Assembly: GCF_022288725.1 (NCBI RefSeq)
Contig: NZ_JAKNTA010000008.1
Span: forward strand, 186,001-250,000
Source: Kitasatospora sp. A2-31
GTDB lineage: Bacteria > Actinomycetota > Actinomycetes > Streptomycetales > Streptomycetaceae
Direction of reading: 5' to 3'
Length of the DNA stretch: 64,000 nucleotides
The translations under genes and the position numbers were made by a program. The notes under the pieces are model-generated. The model was not told the DNA's origin. It saw only the letters and a program-made list of their open reading frames with translations, and made no database searches. Below, one piece after another: positions 15,697-24,297 of the stretch (positions are counted from its first letter, which is position 1; each line of letters opens with the position of its first letter).

Positions 15697-16761
15697 TCAG
15701 TGCACGAGCTCCACCGGGGTGAGGCCGAGGCCGAACGGGACCTCGCGCGGCAGTACCGGCTGGATGCCGGCCACCAAGGTGTACTCGATCCCGGCCAGTT
15801 CCTCGGGCCAGTCGGTGTCGGGCCGCTCGCCGAGCGCCAACTGCACGGCGTTCCACGGCAGATTGAGCCCGCACAGGCGCAGCTGGTGCAGGCCGCCGGA
15901 GGGCCGGGTGTTGACGTCGATGACGATCGGCTCCCCGGCGAGGTGGCGGAACTGGACGTTGGAGAGGAAGGCCATCCCGGTGGACTCGACCACCCGGCGG
16001 GCCGGTTCCAGGTACCGCGGTGCGGTGGTGAAGCTGCGGCGGCGCCGGTGCTTGCTGCGGCCGACGGCGGCGAGCAGGGTGCCGTCGCGGTCGGCGAGGC
16101 AGTCCACCGAGACCTCGGGCCCGTCCAGGAAGGGCATCACCAGCAGGTCGGCGGGTTCCTCGGCGGCGTCCAGCGCGGCGGCCACCTGCTCCACCTGGAC
16201 CCGGCTGTCCCAGCCGGCCAGCCGGTGCAGGCCGAACGGCTCGCGGGTGAGCACCCGGAAGCCCTCGCCGCCGGCGCCGGAGACCGGCTTGAGGCAGGCG
16301 GTGAGGCCGGCGGACTCGATCCGGTCGACCGCGGTGAGCAGGTCGGCGGCGCTGCGCACCTGCCACCAGGGCGGGGTGGGCAGCCCGGCTGCGGCCAGCG
16401 CCGCGTAGCCGTCCGCCTTGCTGTCGAAGGCCGCGATCGCGGTGGCGGGCGGGCAGGCGAGGGCGGTGCCGATCGCTTCGAACTCCTGGTGGTGCAGGGA
16501 TATCGCGAGCTGGTTGAGGCGGGGCAGGAAGACGTCGATGGAGTGGCGGGCGCAGTAGTCGAGCGCGTAGGCGACGTAGGCGTCCGGGGTCAGGTCGCCC
16601 GGTTCCAGGGCGGCGCGGTCGGCGGCGGCCAGGACGGGGGAGTCGGCGTCGACGTGGGTGGCGTGGACCAGGACGGGGCGCGGGGCGGCGCGCAGCTGTT
16701 CGATGAAGAAGACGTTCTCGGCGTAGGTGCGGTTGAGCCAGACACGTACGGGGGCGCTCAT
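15697..16761 (-). CDS. ATP-grasp domain protein
   Basis: 354 residues. An N-terminal Rossmann-like domain begins VRVWLNRTYAENVFF. The ATP-grasp fold follows, with a CLKPVSGAGGEGFRVL strand-loop (about 160-175) for the nucleotide-binding Lys and Gly loop, VMPFLDGPEVSVD, and the metal-binding VIDVNTRPSGG (about 285). ATP-grasp enzymes join a carboxylate, through an acylphosphate, to an amine or thiol. The acceptor is unknown. It is convergent to the alkyltransferase gene and divergent from the encapsulin operon across about 400 bp. Confidence 0.85.
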   Translation of the reverse strand: MSAPVRVWLNRTYAENVFFIEQLRAAPRPVLVHATHVDADSPVLAAADRAALEPGDLTPDAYVAYALDYCARHSIDVFLPRLNQLAISLHHQEFEAIGTALACPPATAIAAFDSKADGYAALAAAGLPTPPWWQVRSAADLLTAVDRIESAGLTACLKPVSGAGGEGFRVLTREPFGLHRLAGWDSRVQVEQVAAALDAAEEPADLLVMPFLDGPEVSVDCLADRDGTLLAAVGRSKHRRRRSFTTAPRYLEPARRVVESTGMAFLSNVQFRHLAGEPIVIDVNTRPSGGLHQLRLCGLNLPWNAVQLALGERPDTDWPEELAGIEYTLVAGIQPVLPREVPFGLGLTPVELVH

Positions 16762-17160
16762 GAGGGCCTACCAGGGCAGGGGTGAACGAGGAGAGGGCCG
16801 TCCGGTGTTCGACCACACGCGTCAACCGGCCCCGGGGCCCTTTGAGGTGGCACCTTAGCGGCCCCTGACGCGGTCGCGCACCGGGGGTGCCCGGGGGGGC
16901 CGAGGGGTGCGGGGGCCGCTCGGCGGGGGCCGTGGCGGGCGGGTCGTGCCGCGGCCCTTCCGGCAGGGTGTTCGAAAGTCCAGCGGCGGACGGGTTCCAG
17001 GTATTCGAATGCTTATCGAAGCAATATCGATCAGGTGATCTAGTCGTCCTATTTGTTCGGTTATTCCGACCACTCGAAAGAGTGATTGCGGCGGGCCTCC
17101 GAATGGCCTCACCATGATTGTTGCAAGGCGACACTTCACCGGGTATGCGAAGGGCTCCCT
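16762..17160. other. 400-bp divergent intergenic region before the encapsulin operon
   Basis: The right half (about 16975-17140) is conspicuously AT-richer than the surroundings and holds several TTCGAA-like segments, so the encapsulin promoter is likely here. No ribosome-bound ORF or RNA gene is recognisable. Confidence 0.5.
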
Positions 17161-18582
17161 ATGTCGACCGAAACCACCGTCGGTATTCCTGCGCCCGGCG
17201 GTCAGCCGCAGGTCCAGCAGCAGAGTCTCAGCACGGCGGGTGCGCGGAACCTCGCGACGATCACCAAGTCCGCGCCGCAGATGCAGGGCATCAGCCCGCG
17301 CTGGCTGCTCCGGATGCTGCCGTGGGTCGAGGTGTCCGGCGGCACGTACCGGGTGAACCGTCGCCTGCGCTACTCGGTCGGCCGTGGCCGGGTGGGCTTC
17401 GTCCAGACCGGGGCCGAGGTGCGGATCCTCCCGCCGAGCCTGCGCGAGGTCCCGGTGCTGCGCGGCTTCGAGGACGACGCCGTGCTGGAGGAACTGGCCG
17501 GCCGCTTCGTCCAGCGCGAGTTCGCCGCCGGCGACGTCCTGGTAGCGGCGGGGGCGCCGGTCGACGAGGTCTTCGTCATCGCGCACGGCAAGCTCGACCG
17601 ACTGGGCTCCGGCAAGTACGGCGAGGAGGCGGTGGTCGGCACCCTGGCCGACGGCGACCACCTGGGCGACGAGGCGCTCCGGACGGAGGGCGTCTGGCCG
17701 TACACCGTGCGGGCCGCCACCGGGGGCACCGTGCTGGCGCTCCGCTGGTCCTCGTTCCAGGAGCTCGCGGACCGCTCCGAGGCCCTGCAGCTGCACATCA
17801 TGGAGTACCTGGCCGGCTTCGAGCGGGCGCAGAACAAGCACGGTGAGGCGGCGATCGACCTCTCGGCCGGCCACCACGGCGAGTACGAGCTGCCCGGGGC
17901 CTTCGTGGACTACGAGCTGCGGCCGCGCGAGTACGAGCTGAGCGTCGCGCAGACCGTGCTCAAGGTGCACACCCGGGTGGCCGACCTCTACAACCAGCCG
18001 ATGAACCAGACCGAGCACCAGCTGCGGCTGACCATCGAGGCGCTGCGCGAGCGCCAGGAGCACGAGCTGATCAACAACCCGGAGTTCGGCCTGCTGCAGA
18101 ACGCCGAGTACGACCAGCGGATCCAGACCCACTCCGGCCCGCCCACCCCGGACGACATGGACGAGCTGCTGAGTCGCCGGCGCAGCACCAAGATGTTCCT
18201 CGCCCACCCGCGGGCGATCGCCGCCTTCGGCCGCGAGTGCAACCGCCGCGGCCTCTACCCGGACACCGTCGAGGTGCAGGGGCGGCAGGTCTTCGGCTGG
18301 CGCGGGGTGCCGGTGCTCCCGTGCAACAAGATCCCGATCGTCGACGGTCACAGCAGCTCGATCATCGCGATGCGTACCGGCGAGGACAACCAGGGCGTCA
18401 TCGGCCTGCACCAGACCGGAATCCCCGACGAATTCGAGCCGAGCCTCTCGGTCCGGTTCATGGGGATCGACGAGAAGGCCATCATTTCCTATCTGGTCAG
18501 CGCGTACTACTCCGCAGCCATTCTGGTGCCCGACGCGATCGGTGTCCTCGAAAACGTCAACGTCGCCCAGCGTCGCGACTGA
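17161..18582 (+). CDS. Family 2B encapsulin shell protein
   Basis: 473 residues. The N-terminal arm is disordered and Gln-rich. An HK97-fold capsid domain (SPRWLLRMLPWVEV onward) is split by a cyclic-nucleotide-binding-like domain at about residues 95-225 (AAGDVLVAAGAP, DGDHLGDEAL). The fold resumes at PGAFVDYELRPREYELS and ends in YYSAAILVPDAIGVLENV. This is the Family 2B encapsulin plan known in Streptomyces: a self-assembling icosahedral protein shell that houses a cargo enzyme. The insert has lost the usual PRxA phosphate-binding Arg (VWPYTV instead), so canonical cAMP binding is doubtful. The cargo gene follows directly. Confidence 0.93.
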   Translation: MSTETTVGIPAPGGQPQVQQQSLSTAGARNLATITKSAPQMQGISPRWLLRMLPWVEVSGGTYRVNRRLRYSVGRGRVGFVQTGAEVRILPPSLREVPVLRGFEDDAVLEELAGRFVQREFAAGDVLVAAGAPVDEVFVIAHGKLDRLGSGKYGEEAVVGTLADGDHLGDEALRTEGVWPYTVRAATGGTVLALRWSSFQELADRSEALQLHIMEYLAGFERAQNKHGEAAIDLSAGHHGEYELPGAFVDYELRPREYELSVAQTVLKVHTRVADLYNQPMNQTEHQLRLTIEALRERQEHELINNPEFGLLQNAEYDQRIQTHSGPPTPDDMDELLSRRRSTKMFLAHPRAIAAFGRECNRRGLYPDTVEVQGRQVFGWRGVPVLPCNKIPIVDGHSSSIIAMRTGEDNQGVIGLHQTGIPDEFEPSLSVRFMGIDEKAIISYLVSAYYSAAILVPDAIGVLENVNVAQRRD

Positions 18583-18602
18583 CCGGGGCCGGTCGGCCAC
18601 CG

Positions 18603-18641
18603 CGCTGCCCGGCCGGGCGGAACAGGCCCGGCCGGGCAGCG
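18603..18641. terminator. 16-bp-arm hairpin between shell and cargo genes
   Basis: Perfect inverted repeat CGCTGCCCGGCCGGGC (18603-18618) and its complement (18626-18641) with a 7-base loop. It lies 21 bp after the shell stop and 28 bp before the cargo start. As partial terminator or mRNA 3' stabiliser it would give far more shell than cargo transcript, as a many-subunit shell requires. The regulatory effect is inference. Confidence 0.7.
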
Positions 18642-18669
18642 CCGGCCACCTCATGAGGGGGAGGAATTC

Positions 18670-19719
18670 ATGGGAATCTTCACATTGGAGCGCGATCACC
18701 GCGAGGGGAACGAGGCGGCGGACGTGCTCGCCCGCGCCCGTGGCCTGGTGGACCCGGTGTTGCGCGCCGCCGTCGACTCGCTGCCCGGTTCCATGCGCAA
18801 GGTCGCGGGCTACCACTTCGGCTGGTGGGAGGCGGACGGATCGCCCGTGGCGGCGCCCTCCGGAAAGGCCATCAGGCCGGCGATGGTCCTGGCCGCCACC
18901 CAGGCCCTCGGTGGCAGCCCGGGCTCGGCGACCGCGGCGGCGGCCGCCGTCGAGCTGGTCCACAACTTCACGCTACTCCACGACGACGTCATCGACCGCG
19001 ACGAGACCAGGCGCCACCGGCCCACCGCCTGGCGGGTGTTCGGCACCACCGAGGCCATCCTGGCCGGCGACGCCATGCACTCGCTGGCCCTGCGCCTGCT
19101 CGCGGAGGACAGCCATCCGGCCGCCCAGGGCGCGATCCGCCGGCTGACCGACTGCGTGGTCGAGCTCTGCGAGGGTCAGCAGATCGACTGCGCCTTCGAG
19201 CAGCGCAGTGACGTTTCGCTCCCCGAATGCCTGGCGATGGCAGAGGCCAAGACCGGTGCGCTGCTCGGTGCCGCCTGCGCGATCGGCGGGCGGTACGCGG
19301 GCGCCTCCGAGGAGGCCTCCCAGGCGCTGGACGGCTTCGGCCGCGAGATCGGACTGGCGTTCCAGCTCATCGACGACCTGATCGGGATCTGGGGTGACCC
19401 GGCCGTCACCGGCAAGCCGGTCGGTGCGGACCTGGTGGCGCGCAAGAAGTCGCTGCCGGTGGTGGCGGCGCTCGGCTCCGGGACGGCCGAAGGCCGGGTC
19501 CTGGCCGAGCTGTATGCGCTCGAACGGGTGCTCAGCCCCGAGGAGTTGCGCCGCTGTGCGGAGGCCGTCGAGAGGGCGGGCGGGCGTGGCTGGGCGCAGG
19601 GGGAGTCCTGCGAGCGGATGGCGGCAGCGCTCGCCCAGCTGGCCGTCGCGGTGCCCGAGCCCTCCGCGGCCGACGACCTGCTCGCTCTGGCGGAGCTGGT
19701 CACCCGGCGTAGTCACTGA
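18670..19719 (+). CDS. encapsulin cargo polyprenyl transferase (polyprenyl diphosphate synthase family)
   Basis: 349 residues; ATG preceded by GGGGAGGAATTC. Both Asp-rich motifs of trans-prenyltransferases are present: the first as LLHDDVIDRD (about 104-109) and the second as QLIDDLIGIW (about 235), plus GKAIRPAMV for diphosphate binding. It condenses isopentenyl diphosphate with an allylic diphosphate. The short N-terminal segment before the fold (about 25 residues) may be the targeting part. Adjacency to a Family 2B shell gene is a known arrangement. The product chain length cannot be read from the sequence. Confidence 0.9.
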   Translation: MGIFTLERDHREGNEAADVLARARGLVDPVLRAAVDSLPGSMRKVAGYHFGWWEADGSPVAAPSGKAIRPAMVLAATQALGGSPGSATAAAAAVELVHNFTLLHDDVIDRDETRRHRPTAWRVFGTTEAILAGDAMHSLALRLLAEDSHPAAQGAIRRLTDCVVELCEGQQIDCAFEQRSDVSLPECLAMAEAKTGALLGAACAIGGRYAGASEEASQALDGFGREIGLAFQLIDDLIGIWGDPAVTGKPVGADLVARKKSLPVVAALGSGTAEGRVLAELYALERVLSPEELRRCAEAVERAGGRGWAQGESCERMAAALAQLAVAVPEPSAADDLLALAELVTRRSH

Positions 19720-19722
19720 GGG

Positions 19723-19801
19723 GGAGTCCCCGGCCCGGGGAGGGGGCCGGCGGCGCCGGCCCGGGGAAGGTCGGCCCCGGGAGGCCCGGGCCGGGGACTC
19801 C
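19723..19801. terminator. large nested hairpin terminator after the encapsulin operon
   Basis: Outer arms of 17 bp, GGAGTCCCCGGCCCGGG (19723-19739) and its complement (19785-19801), enclose a second stem GGGCCGGC/GCCGGCCC. It starts 4 bp past the cargo stop. Confidence 0.8.
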
Positions 19802-20016
19802 GGCCGGGGGGCGTCGGCCCGGAGCATGCCAGCCGGCCCGGAGCATGCCAGCCGACGGGCCCGCCCGCCGCACCCCCTGTGCGTACGGCCGGGCCCGCCG
19901 TCTGTGCGCGCACACCCGGGCCCGCCGTCTGTGCGTCCACGCCGGTGCGCCCGCCCCCCCCCGCGCCCGTGCGTCTGTCGCCGTGCGTCTGTGCCCGCGC
20001 CTCCGGGCCCGTCGCG
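19802..20016. repeat. tandem GC-rich repeats in the convergent gap
   Basis: A 19-bp unit is perfectly repeated at 19815-19833 and 19834-19852 (CGGCCCGGAGCATGCCAGC), and an 18-bp unit GGGCCCGCCGTCTGTGCG at 19891-19908 and 19918-19935. No gene is seen here. Confidence 0.7.
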
Positions 20017-21072
20017 CTACGCCAGGGCGGCGAGCAGGCGCTGTTCCTTGGCCGGGACGATTCCCTGCCGGACGTGGGCACCCTTGCGCCCCTTGCGGCC
20101 GTCCCCGTCGGTGTCCTCGGCCGGCCCGCGCCGTCGGAGCCAGGCCCAGGTGTCGCGCGCGGTCTCGGCGAACGGTCGGCACCGCAGACCGGCCGCCTGG
20201 GCCCGGGAGGTGTCGGCGAGCCAGACGGCTGCGAAGTCCGGCCCCGAGGGCGCCCAGAGCGGTAGCTCGCTCCACGGCTGGACGCTGTCCGGCCCCTCGG
20301 CGAGCAGCGGGCCGTCCTCGACCCAGACCAGCTCGGCGGGTGCACCGCCGCCCACCGGTGCGCCGACCACGTCCCGACAGATGTGCAGGAACTCCCCGAA
20401 GGTGATGCTCCCGGGCGGAGCCGTGGTGATGTAGCGCCCGGTGTGCCCGGCGGTCAGCACGTCCAGGCCGAAGGCCGCGAAGTCGCGCACGTCGATGACC
20501 TGCATGGCCCGGGTCGGATCGCCCGGTGCCAGCACCCGGCCGCCGCGGGCCATCCGCTCCAGCCACCAGGGCAGTCGGCCCCCGTTCTCGTGCGGGCCGA
20601 TCAGCAACCCGCTGTTGAGGATCAGCGTCCGCTCGGCGCCGAAGTACTTCTGTACCGCACGCTCGCAGCCGGCCTTGAGGGCGCTGTCGAACGGCTGGTC
20701 GGGCGGGGTGTCGGCCGGGCACGGGCGCAGCGGGGAGTCCTCGTCGACCGCCTGGGCCGGCCAGTCGGCGAAGGCGTGGACGGAGGAGACGAAGGTGTAG
20801 TGGTCGGCGTGCTCGCGCAACAGGCGGGCGGAGGTCGCGGCCTGGGCGGGCTGCTGGGCCGAGGTGTCCACGACGGCGTCCCAGTGCCGCCGCTCGACCA
20901 GCCGCGCCAGGTCGTCGGCGCGGTCGCGGTCGCCCCGGACCGGCTCGACACCGGGCGGGTCGTCGTGGGAACGGCCGCGGTTGAACGTGGTCACCTCGTG
21001 GCCCTGTGCGAGGGCCTCGGTCGCGAAGGCCCGTCCCAGGAACGACGATCCGCCGAGCAGCAGGATTCTCAT
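20017..21072 (-). CDS. NAD-dependent epimerase/dehydratase family protein (extended SDR-like)
   Basis: 351 residues from ATG 21072. The N-terminus RILLLGGSSFLGRAF is the nucleotide-binding Rossmann loop in the GxxxFxG form of NAD-dependent epimerases. The catalytic YxxxK of standard SDRs is not apparent. Instead there is SALKAGCERAVQKYFG, as in isoflavone-reductase- or RNA-binding-type atypical SDRs. It may therefore bind a nucleotide without sugar epimerisation. The last 35 residues are basic (GRKGRKGAHVRQG). No clear ribosome binding site is visible. Confidence 0.75.
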   Translation of the reverse strand: MRILLLGGSSFLGRAFATEALAQGHEVTTFNRGRSHDDPPGVEPVRGDRDRADDLARLVERRHWDAVVDTSAQQPAQAATSARLLREHADHYTFVSSVHAFADWPAQAVDEDSPLRPCPADTPPDQPFDSALKAGCERAVQKYFGAERTLILNSGLLIGPHENGGRLPWWLERMARGGRVLAPGDPTRAMQVIDVRDFAAFGLDVLTAGHTGRYITTAPPGSITFGEFLHICRDVVGAPVGGGAPAELVWVEDGPLLAEGPDSVQPWSELPLWAPSGPDFAAVWLADTSRAQAAGLRCRPFAETARDTWAWLRRRGPAEDTDGDGRKGRKGAHVRQGIVPAKEQRLLAALA

Positions 21073-21399
21073 ACGGGCAAGACTGCATGCCCGGATTCGC
21101 CCGCACACGCGGATTCGCTGTCGGCAGAGGTACCGTGCGGCCCCGGCGTGCTGGCCCGGCGTGCTGGCCCGGCGTGCGGCCCCGGCGTGCGGCCCGGCGC
21201 ACGGTCCGGCGGGCAAGCCCCGGCCGCCTGGGACCGAGAACGCCCGCGCCCGCCCCGCACCTGCAGCGGACCCGCCGCCCGCGTCCGAGGTGCTGACCGA
21301 ATCCGCTCCGCATAGCATCCCCGTGTACCTGTATGTCCGAATTGTGACCGATGTCTGCGAGCGAGGCTCGGGCATCCCGCCCCTGGGGAGTGCGTCAGC
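21073..21399. repeat. intergenic region with 13-bp tandem repeats
   Basis: Around 21143-21209 a CGGCGTGCTGGCC-like unit is repeated about five times with small changes. The region separates the divergent epimerase-like and DUF1254 genes and must hold both promoters. No RNA gene is seen. Confidence 0.6.
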
Positions 21400-22773
21400 A
21401 TGGTCAACCCGGCACTCGTGGACCCGGCCACCATCCGTGCGACCGCCGCCGAGGCCTGGGTCCGCGGCTATCCCGTCCTGCGGAACTACCGCACCCTCTA
21501 TGCACAGGCTGTGGACGACGCCGACCCGAAGTACGCCGGCGGCTTCGGGGTCTTCCGGCACGAGCAGCGACAGCCCTTCGCACGGGTCGACGGCGACCTC
21601 GTCGCCCCGGACGTCCTCGCGCCGGATGTCCTCGCCCCGGACGTCCTGGCCCCGGAAGACGACATGCCCTGCTCCTGGGCCTGGCTGGACCTGCGCACCG
21701 AGCCCTGGGTGGTGTCCGTCCCGGCGGAGGACCGCTACTACGTCCTCCCGGTGCACGAACTCGACACCGTGTACGCGGGGTTCATCGGTGCCCGGACCAC
21801 CGGCCAGGAGGCCGGCGACCACCTGGTGGCCGGTCCCGGCTGGCGGGGGGAGGTCCCGGCGGGCATCACGAGCGTCATCCGCACGGCGACCGAGCTGGTC
21901 GGCATCGTCGGCCGTACCCACCTGGCCGACGCCTCGCCGGCGGCGGTCTCGGAGCTGAGGGCGCTCCAGCAGCAGTACCGACTGCGCCCGCTGCACGAGT
22001 ACGCCGGCACCCCCGCGCCCGAGCCGGCCCCGCACCCGATCTGGCCGGTCTGGCGCGACGAGGTGCTGGACACCATCGAGTTCTTCTCGTTCCTCGACTT
22101 CCTGCTCGGCTTCTTCCCGGTCCTCCCCGCCGAGGCCGACCTGCGCGGCCGCCTCACCGACCTCGGTGTTGACGGCCGCGGCGAGTTCGAGCCGGCCGCC
22201 CTGCCGATCCAGGTCCGCGCCGAGATCGAGCGCGGCATCGCCGACGGCCGCGCCGAACTGGAGCGGGCCGCCGAGCGGACCGCCGACTCGTCCGGTCTCT
22301 TCGGCACCCGCGAACAGATCGGCACCGCGTACCTGAAGCAGGCGGTCGGCGCGATGAAGGGGCTGTACGGGCTGCCCGAGGGGGAGGCCTGGTACGGCGG
22401 CTGGACGGTCGACAGCGAGGGCAACGGCCCGCCGAACGCCAGCGACCGGGACTACGTGCTGCGGTTCGCCCCGGACCGGTTGCCGCCCGCGCGGTTCCTC
22501 TGGTCGGTCACCATGTACGGGCTGCCGGAGCGCCGGTTGGTCGACAACACCCTCGACCGGTACGCGATCGGTGACCGCACCCCCGGTCTGGTCCACGACC
22601 CGGACGGCGGTCTCACGCTCTACCTCCAGCACAAGCGACCCGCCGACGCCCAGCACTCGGCCAACTGGCTGCCCGCGCCGGACGGGCCGTTCACACCGGT
22701 CCTGCGGCTCTACGGCCCGGACGCACAGGTGCTGGACGGCCGCTGGACGCCACCCCCGCTCACACCCCGCTGA
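21400..22773 (+). CDS. DUF1254/DUF1214 domain protein, first of two
   Basis: 457 residues; ATG preceded by GGGGAG. The family signature is an N-terminal DUF1254 half (EAWVRGYPVLRNYRT; SWAWLDLRTEPWVVSVP) and a C-terminal DUF1214 half (FLWSVTMYGLPERRLVDN; YAIGDRTPGL; YLQHKRP). The biochemical role of these proteins is not established. Residues 68-86 contain an APDVL unit repeated three times, encoded by a 15-bp tandem repeat at 21604-21648. It replaces the usual short APNDDT-type loop seen in the family and in the neighbouring paralogue. It shares the strand with that paralogue. Confidence 0.85.
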   Translation: MVNPALVDPATIRATAAEAWVRGYPVLRNYRTLYAQAVDDADPKYAGGFGVFRHEQRQPFARVDGDLVAPDVLAPDVLAPDVLAPEDDMPCSWAWLDLRTEPWVVSVPAEDRYYVLPVHELDTVYAGFIGARTTGQEAGDHLVAGPGWRGEVPAGITSVIRTATELVGIVGRTHLADASPAAVSELRALQQQYRLRPLHEYAGTPAPEPAPHPIWPVWRDEVLDTIEFFSFLDFLLGFFPVLPAEADLRGRLTDLGVDGRGEFEPAALPIQVRAEIERGIADGRAELERAAERTADSSGLFGTREQIGTAYLKQAVGAMKGLYGLPEGEAWYGGWTVDSEGNGPPNASDRDYVLRFAPDRLPPARFLWSVTMYGLPERRLVDNTLDRYAIGDRTPGLVHDPDGGLTLYLQHKRPADAQHSANWLPAPDGPFTPVLRLYGPDAQVLDGRWTPPPLTPR

Positions 22774-22849
22774 GCCCCGGCCCGGCGCCGCTCCGCAGCG
22801 GACCGCCGCCCGCCGCCCCGCCCCCACCAGGACCCCAGAAGGACCCCCG

Positions 22850-24184
22850 ATGACCCAGCCCGAGCTGGAGGCCCTGGCCGCCGACGCCTACGTCTACGGC
22901 TACCCCCTGGTCTCCGACCTCACCATGGTCGAGCGCTTCACCGGGGGCGGCATGGGCACCCTGCCGGCGGCCCCGTTCAACCGGCTGAGCCACGCCACCC
23001 GGCTGGCCGAGCCGGGCGACCCCTTCGTCTCCGTCAACAACGACATCGTCTACTCGATCGCCCAGCTCGACCTCTCCGAGGGCCCGCAGGTGTTGCACGT
23101 CCCGGACACCGCCGGGGCGTACTACGTCCTGCAGTTCGTCGACGCCTGGACCGACAACTTCGCCTACGTCGGCAGCCGGGCCACCGGCACCGGCGAGCAG
23201 ACGTGGCTGATCGTCCCGCCGAAGTGGCACGGCATCCCGCCGGATCCCGGCCGCGTCATCGTCTCGCCCACCACGATCGCCAGCATCGTCGGCCGCTTCG
23301 CCTGCACCGGCCCGGACGACCTGCCCCGGGTCCGGGCGCTCCAGGAGGCGCTGACGCTGAGCCCGCTGGAGCCCGGCGGGCTGGTCGCGGGGCTGCCCGA
23401 GCCGGACCCGGACGTCCCCGAGCGGCTGGCCTTCTTCGAACGGCTCCGGGTCTGGATGGCGGCCTTCCCGCCCGCCGGTCGGGACGTGGAGTACCAGCGG
23501 CGGTTCGCCCCCCTGGGCCTGCTCGATCCGGATCCCTCGCCGTACCGGGCCGCCGCGCCGGAGTGGACCGCCGCCCTGCTCAAGGGCCTGGCGGCGGGCC
23601 GGGAGCGGGTCGAGGACGCGACCCGGCCGCCCGAGGACCACCCGGCCGGCGAGTGGCGCTCGGGGCTGCACCTCTTCGACTTCAACACCGACTACCTGGG
23701 CCCGGGCACCATCGACGACCCCGAGTGGCGCATCCCCGACCGCCGGGCCGCCTACCTCAGCCGGGCCGCCGCCGCCCGCGCCGGGCTCTGGGGCAACCAC
23801 GCGTACGAGGCGGTGTTCGCGATGACCTACGACGACGCCGACGGCCGCCCGCTGAGCGGCGCCCACGCGTACACGCTGCACTTCGACGAGCCCCCGCCGG
23901 CCGAGGCCTTCTGGTCCCTGACCATGTACGGCCTGCCGGACTACTACCTGGTCGCCAACCCGATCGAGCGCTACGCGATCGGGGACCGCACCCCGGGCCT
24001 GGTGTACGGCGACGACGGCTCGCTGACCCTCCTGCTCCAGCACGAGCCGCCCGCCGACCCGGCCGCGGCGGCGAACTGGCTGCCCACCCCGGAGGGCGGC
24101 TTCCGCCCGATCATCCGGCTCTACCAGCCGACACAGGCCGTGCTCGACGGCACCTACCGCGTGCCGCCGATCCGCAGGCTCTGA
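22850..24184 (+). CDS. DUF1254/DUF1214 domain protein, second of two
   Basis: 444 residues; ATG with AAGGA nine bases upstream, 76 bp after the first copy. DUF1254 half: DAYVYGYPLVSDLTM, then VSVNNDIVYSIAQLDL, which is the normal NND loop form. DUF1214 half: FWSLTMYGLPDYYLVANP, YAIGDRTPGL and LLQHEPPAD. The two neighbours are diverged paralogues, probably co-transcribed. Function is unknown. Confidence 0.85.
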   Translation: MTQPELEALAADAYVYGYPLVSDLTMVERFTGGGMGTLPAAPFNRLSHATRLAEPGDPFVSVNNDIVYSIAQLDLSEGPQVLHVPDTAGAYYVLQFVDAWTDNFAYVGSRATGTGEQTWLIVPPKWHGIPPDPGRVIVSPTTIASIVGRFACTGPDDLPRVRALQEALTLSPLEPGGLVAGLPEPDPDVPERLAFFERLRVWMAAFPPAGRDVEYQRRFAPLGLLDPDPSPYRAAAPEWTAALLKGLAAGRERVEDATRPPEDHPAGEWRSGLHLFDFNTDYLGPGTIDDPEWRIPDRRAAYLSRAAAARAGLWGNHAYEAVFAMTYDDADGRPLSGAHAYTLHFDEPPPAEAFWSLTMYGLPDYYLVANPIERYAIGDRTPGLVYGDDGSLTLLLQHEPPADPAAAANWLPTPEGGFRPIIRLYQPTQAVLDGTYRVPPIRRL

Positions 24185-24297
24185 CCGCGGTCCTCGGTCC
24201 CCCGGCATGCCGGGCCGGCCGCGACCGTCGGGCCGACCGCGGCCGTCGGCACGCCGCCGTCGGTACGCCCTCGGCGCTCCCGCGCCCCGGCCCGGCC

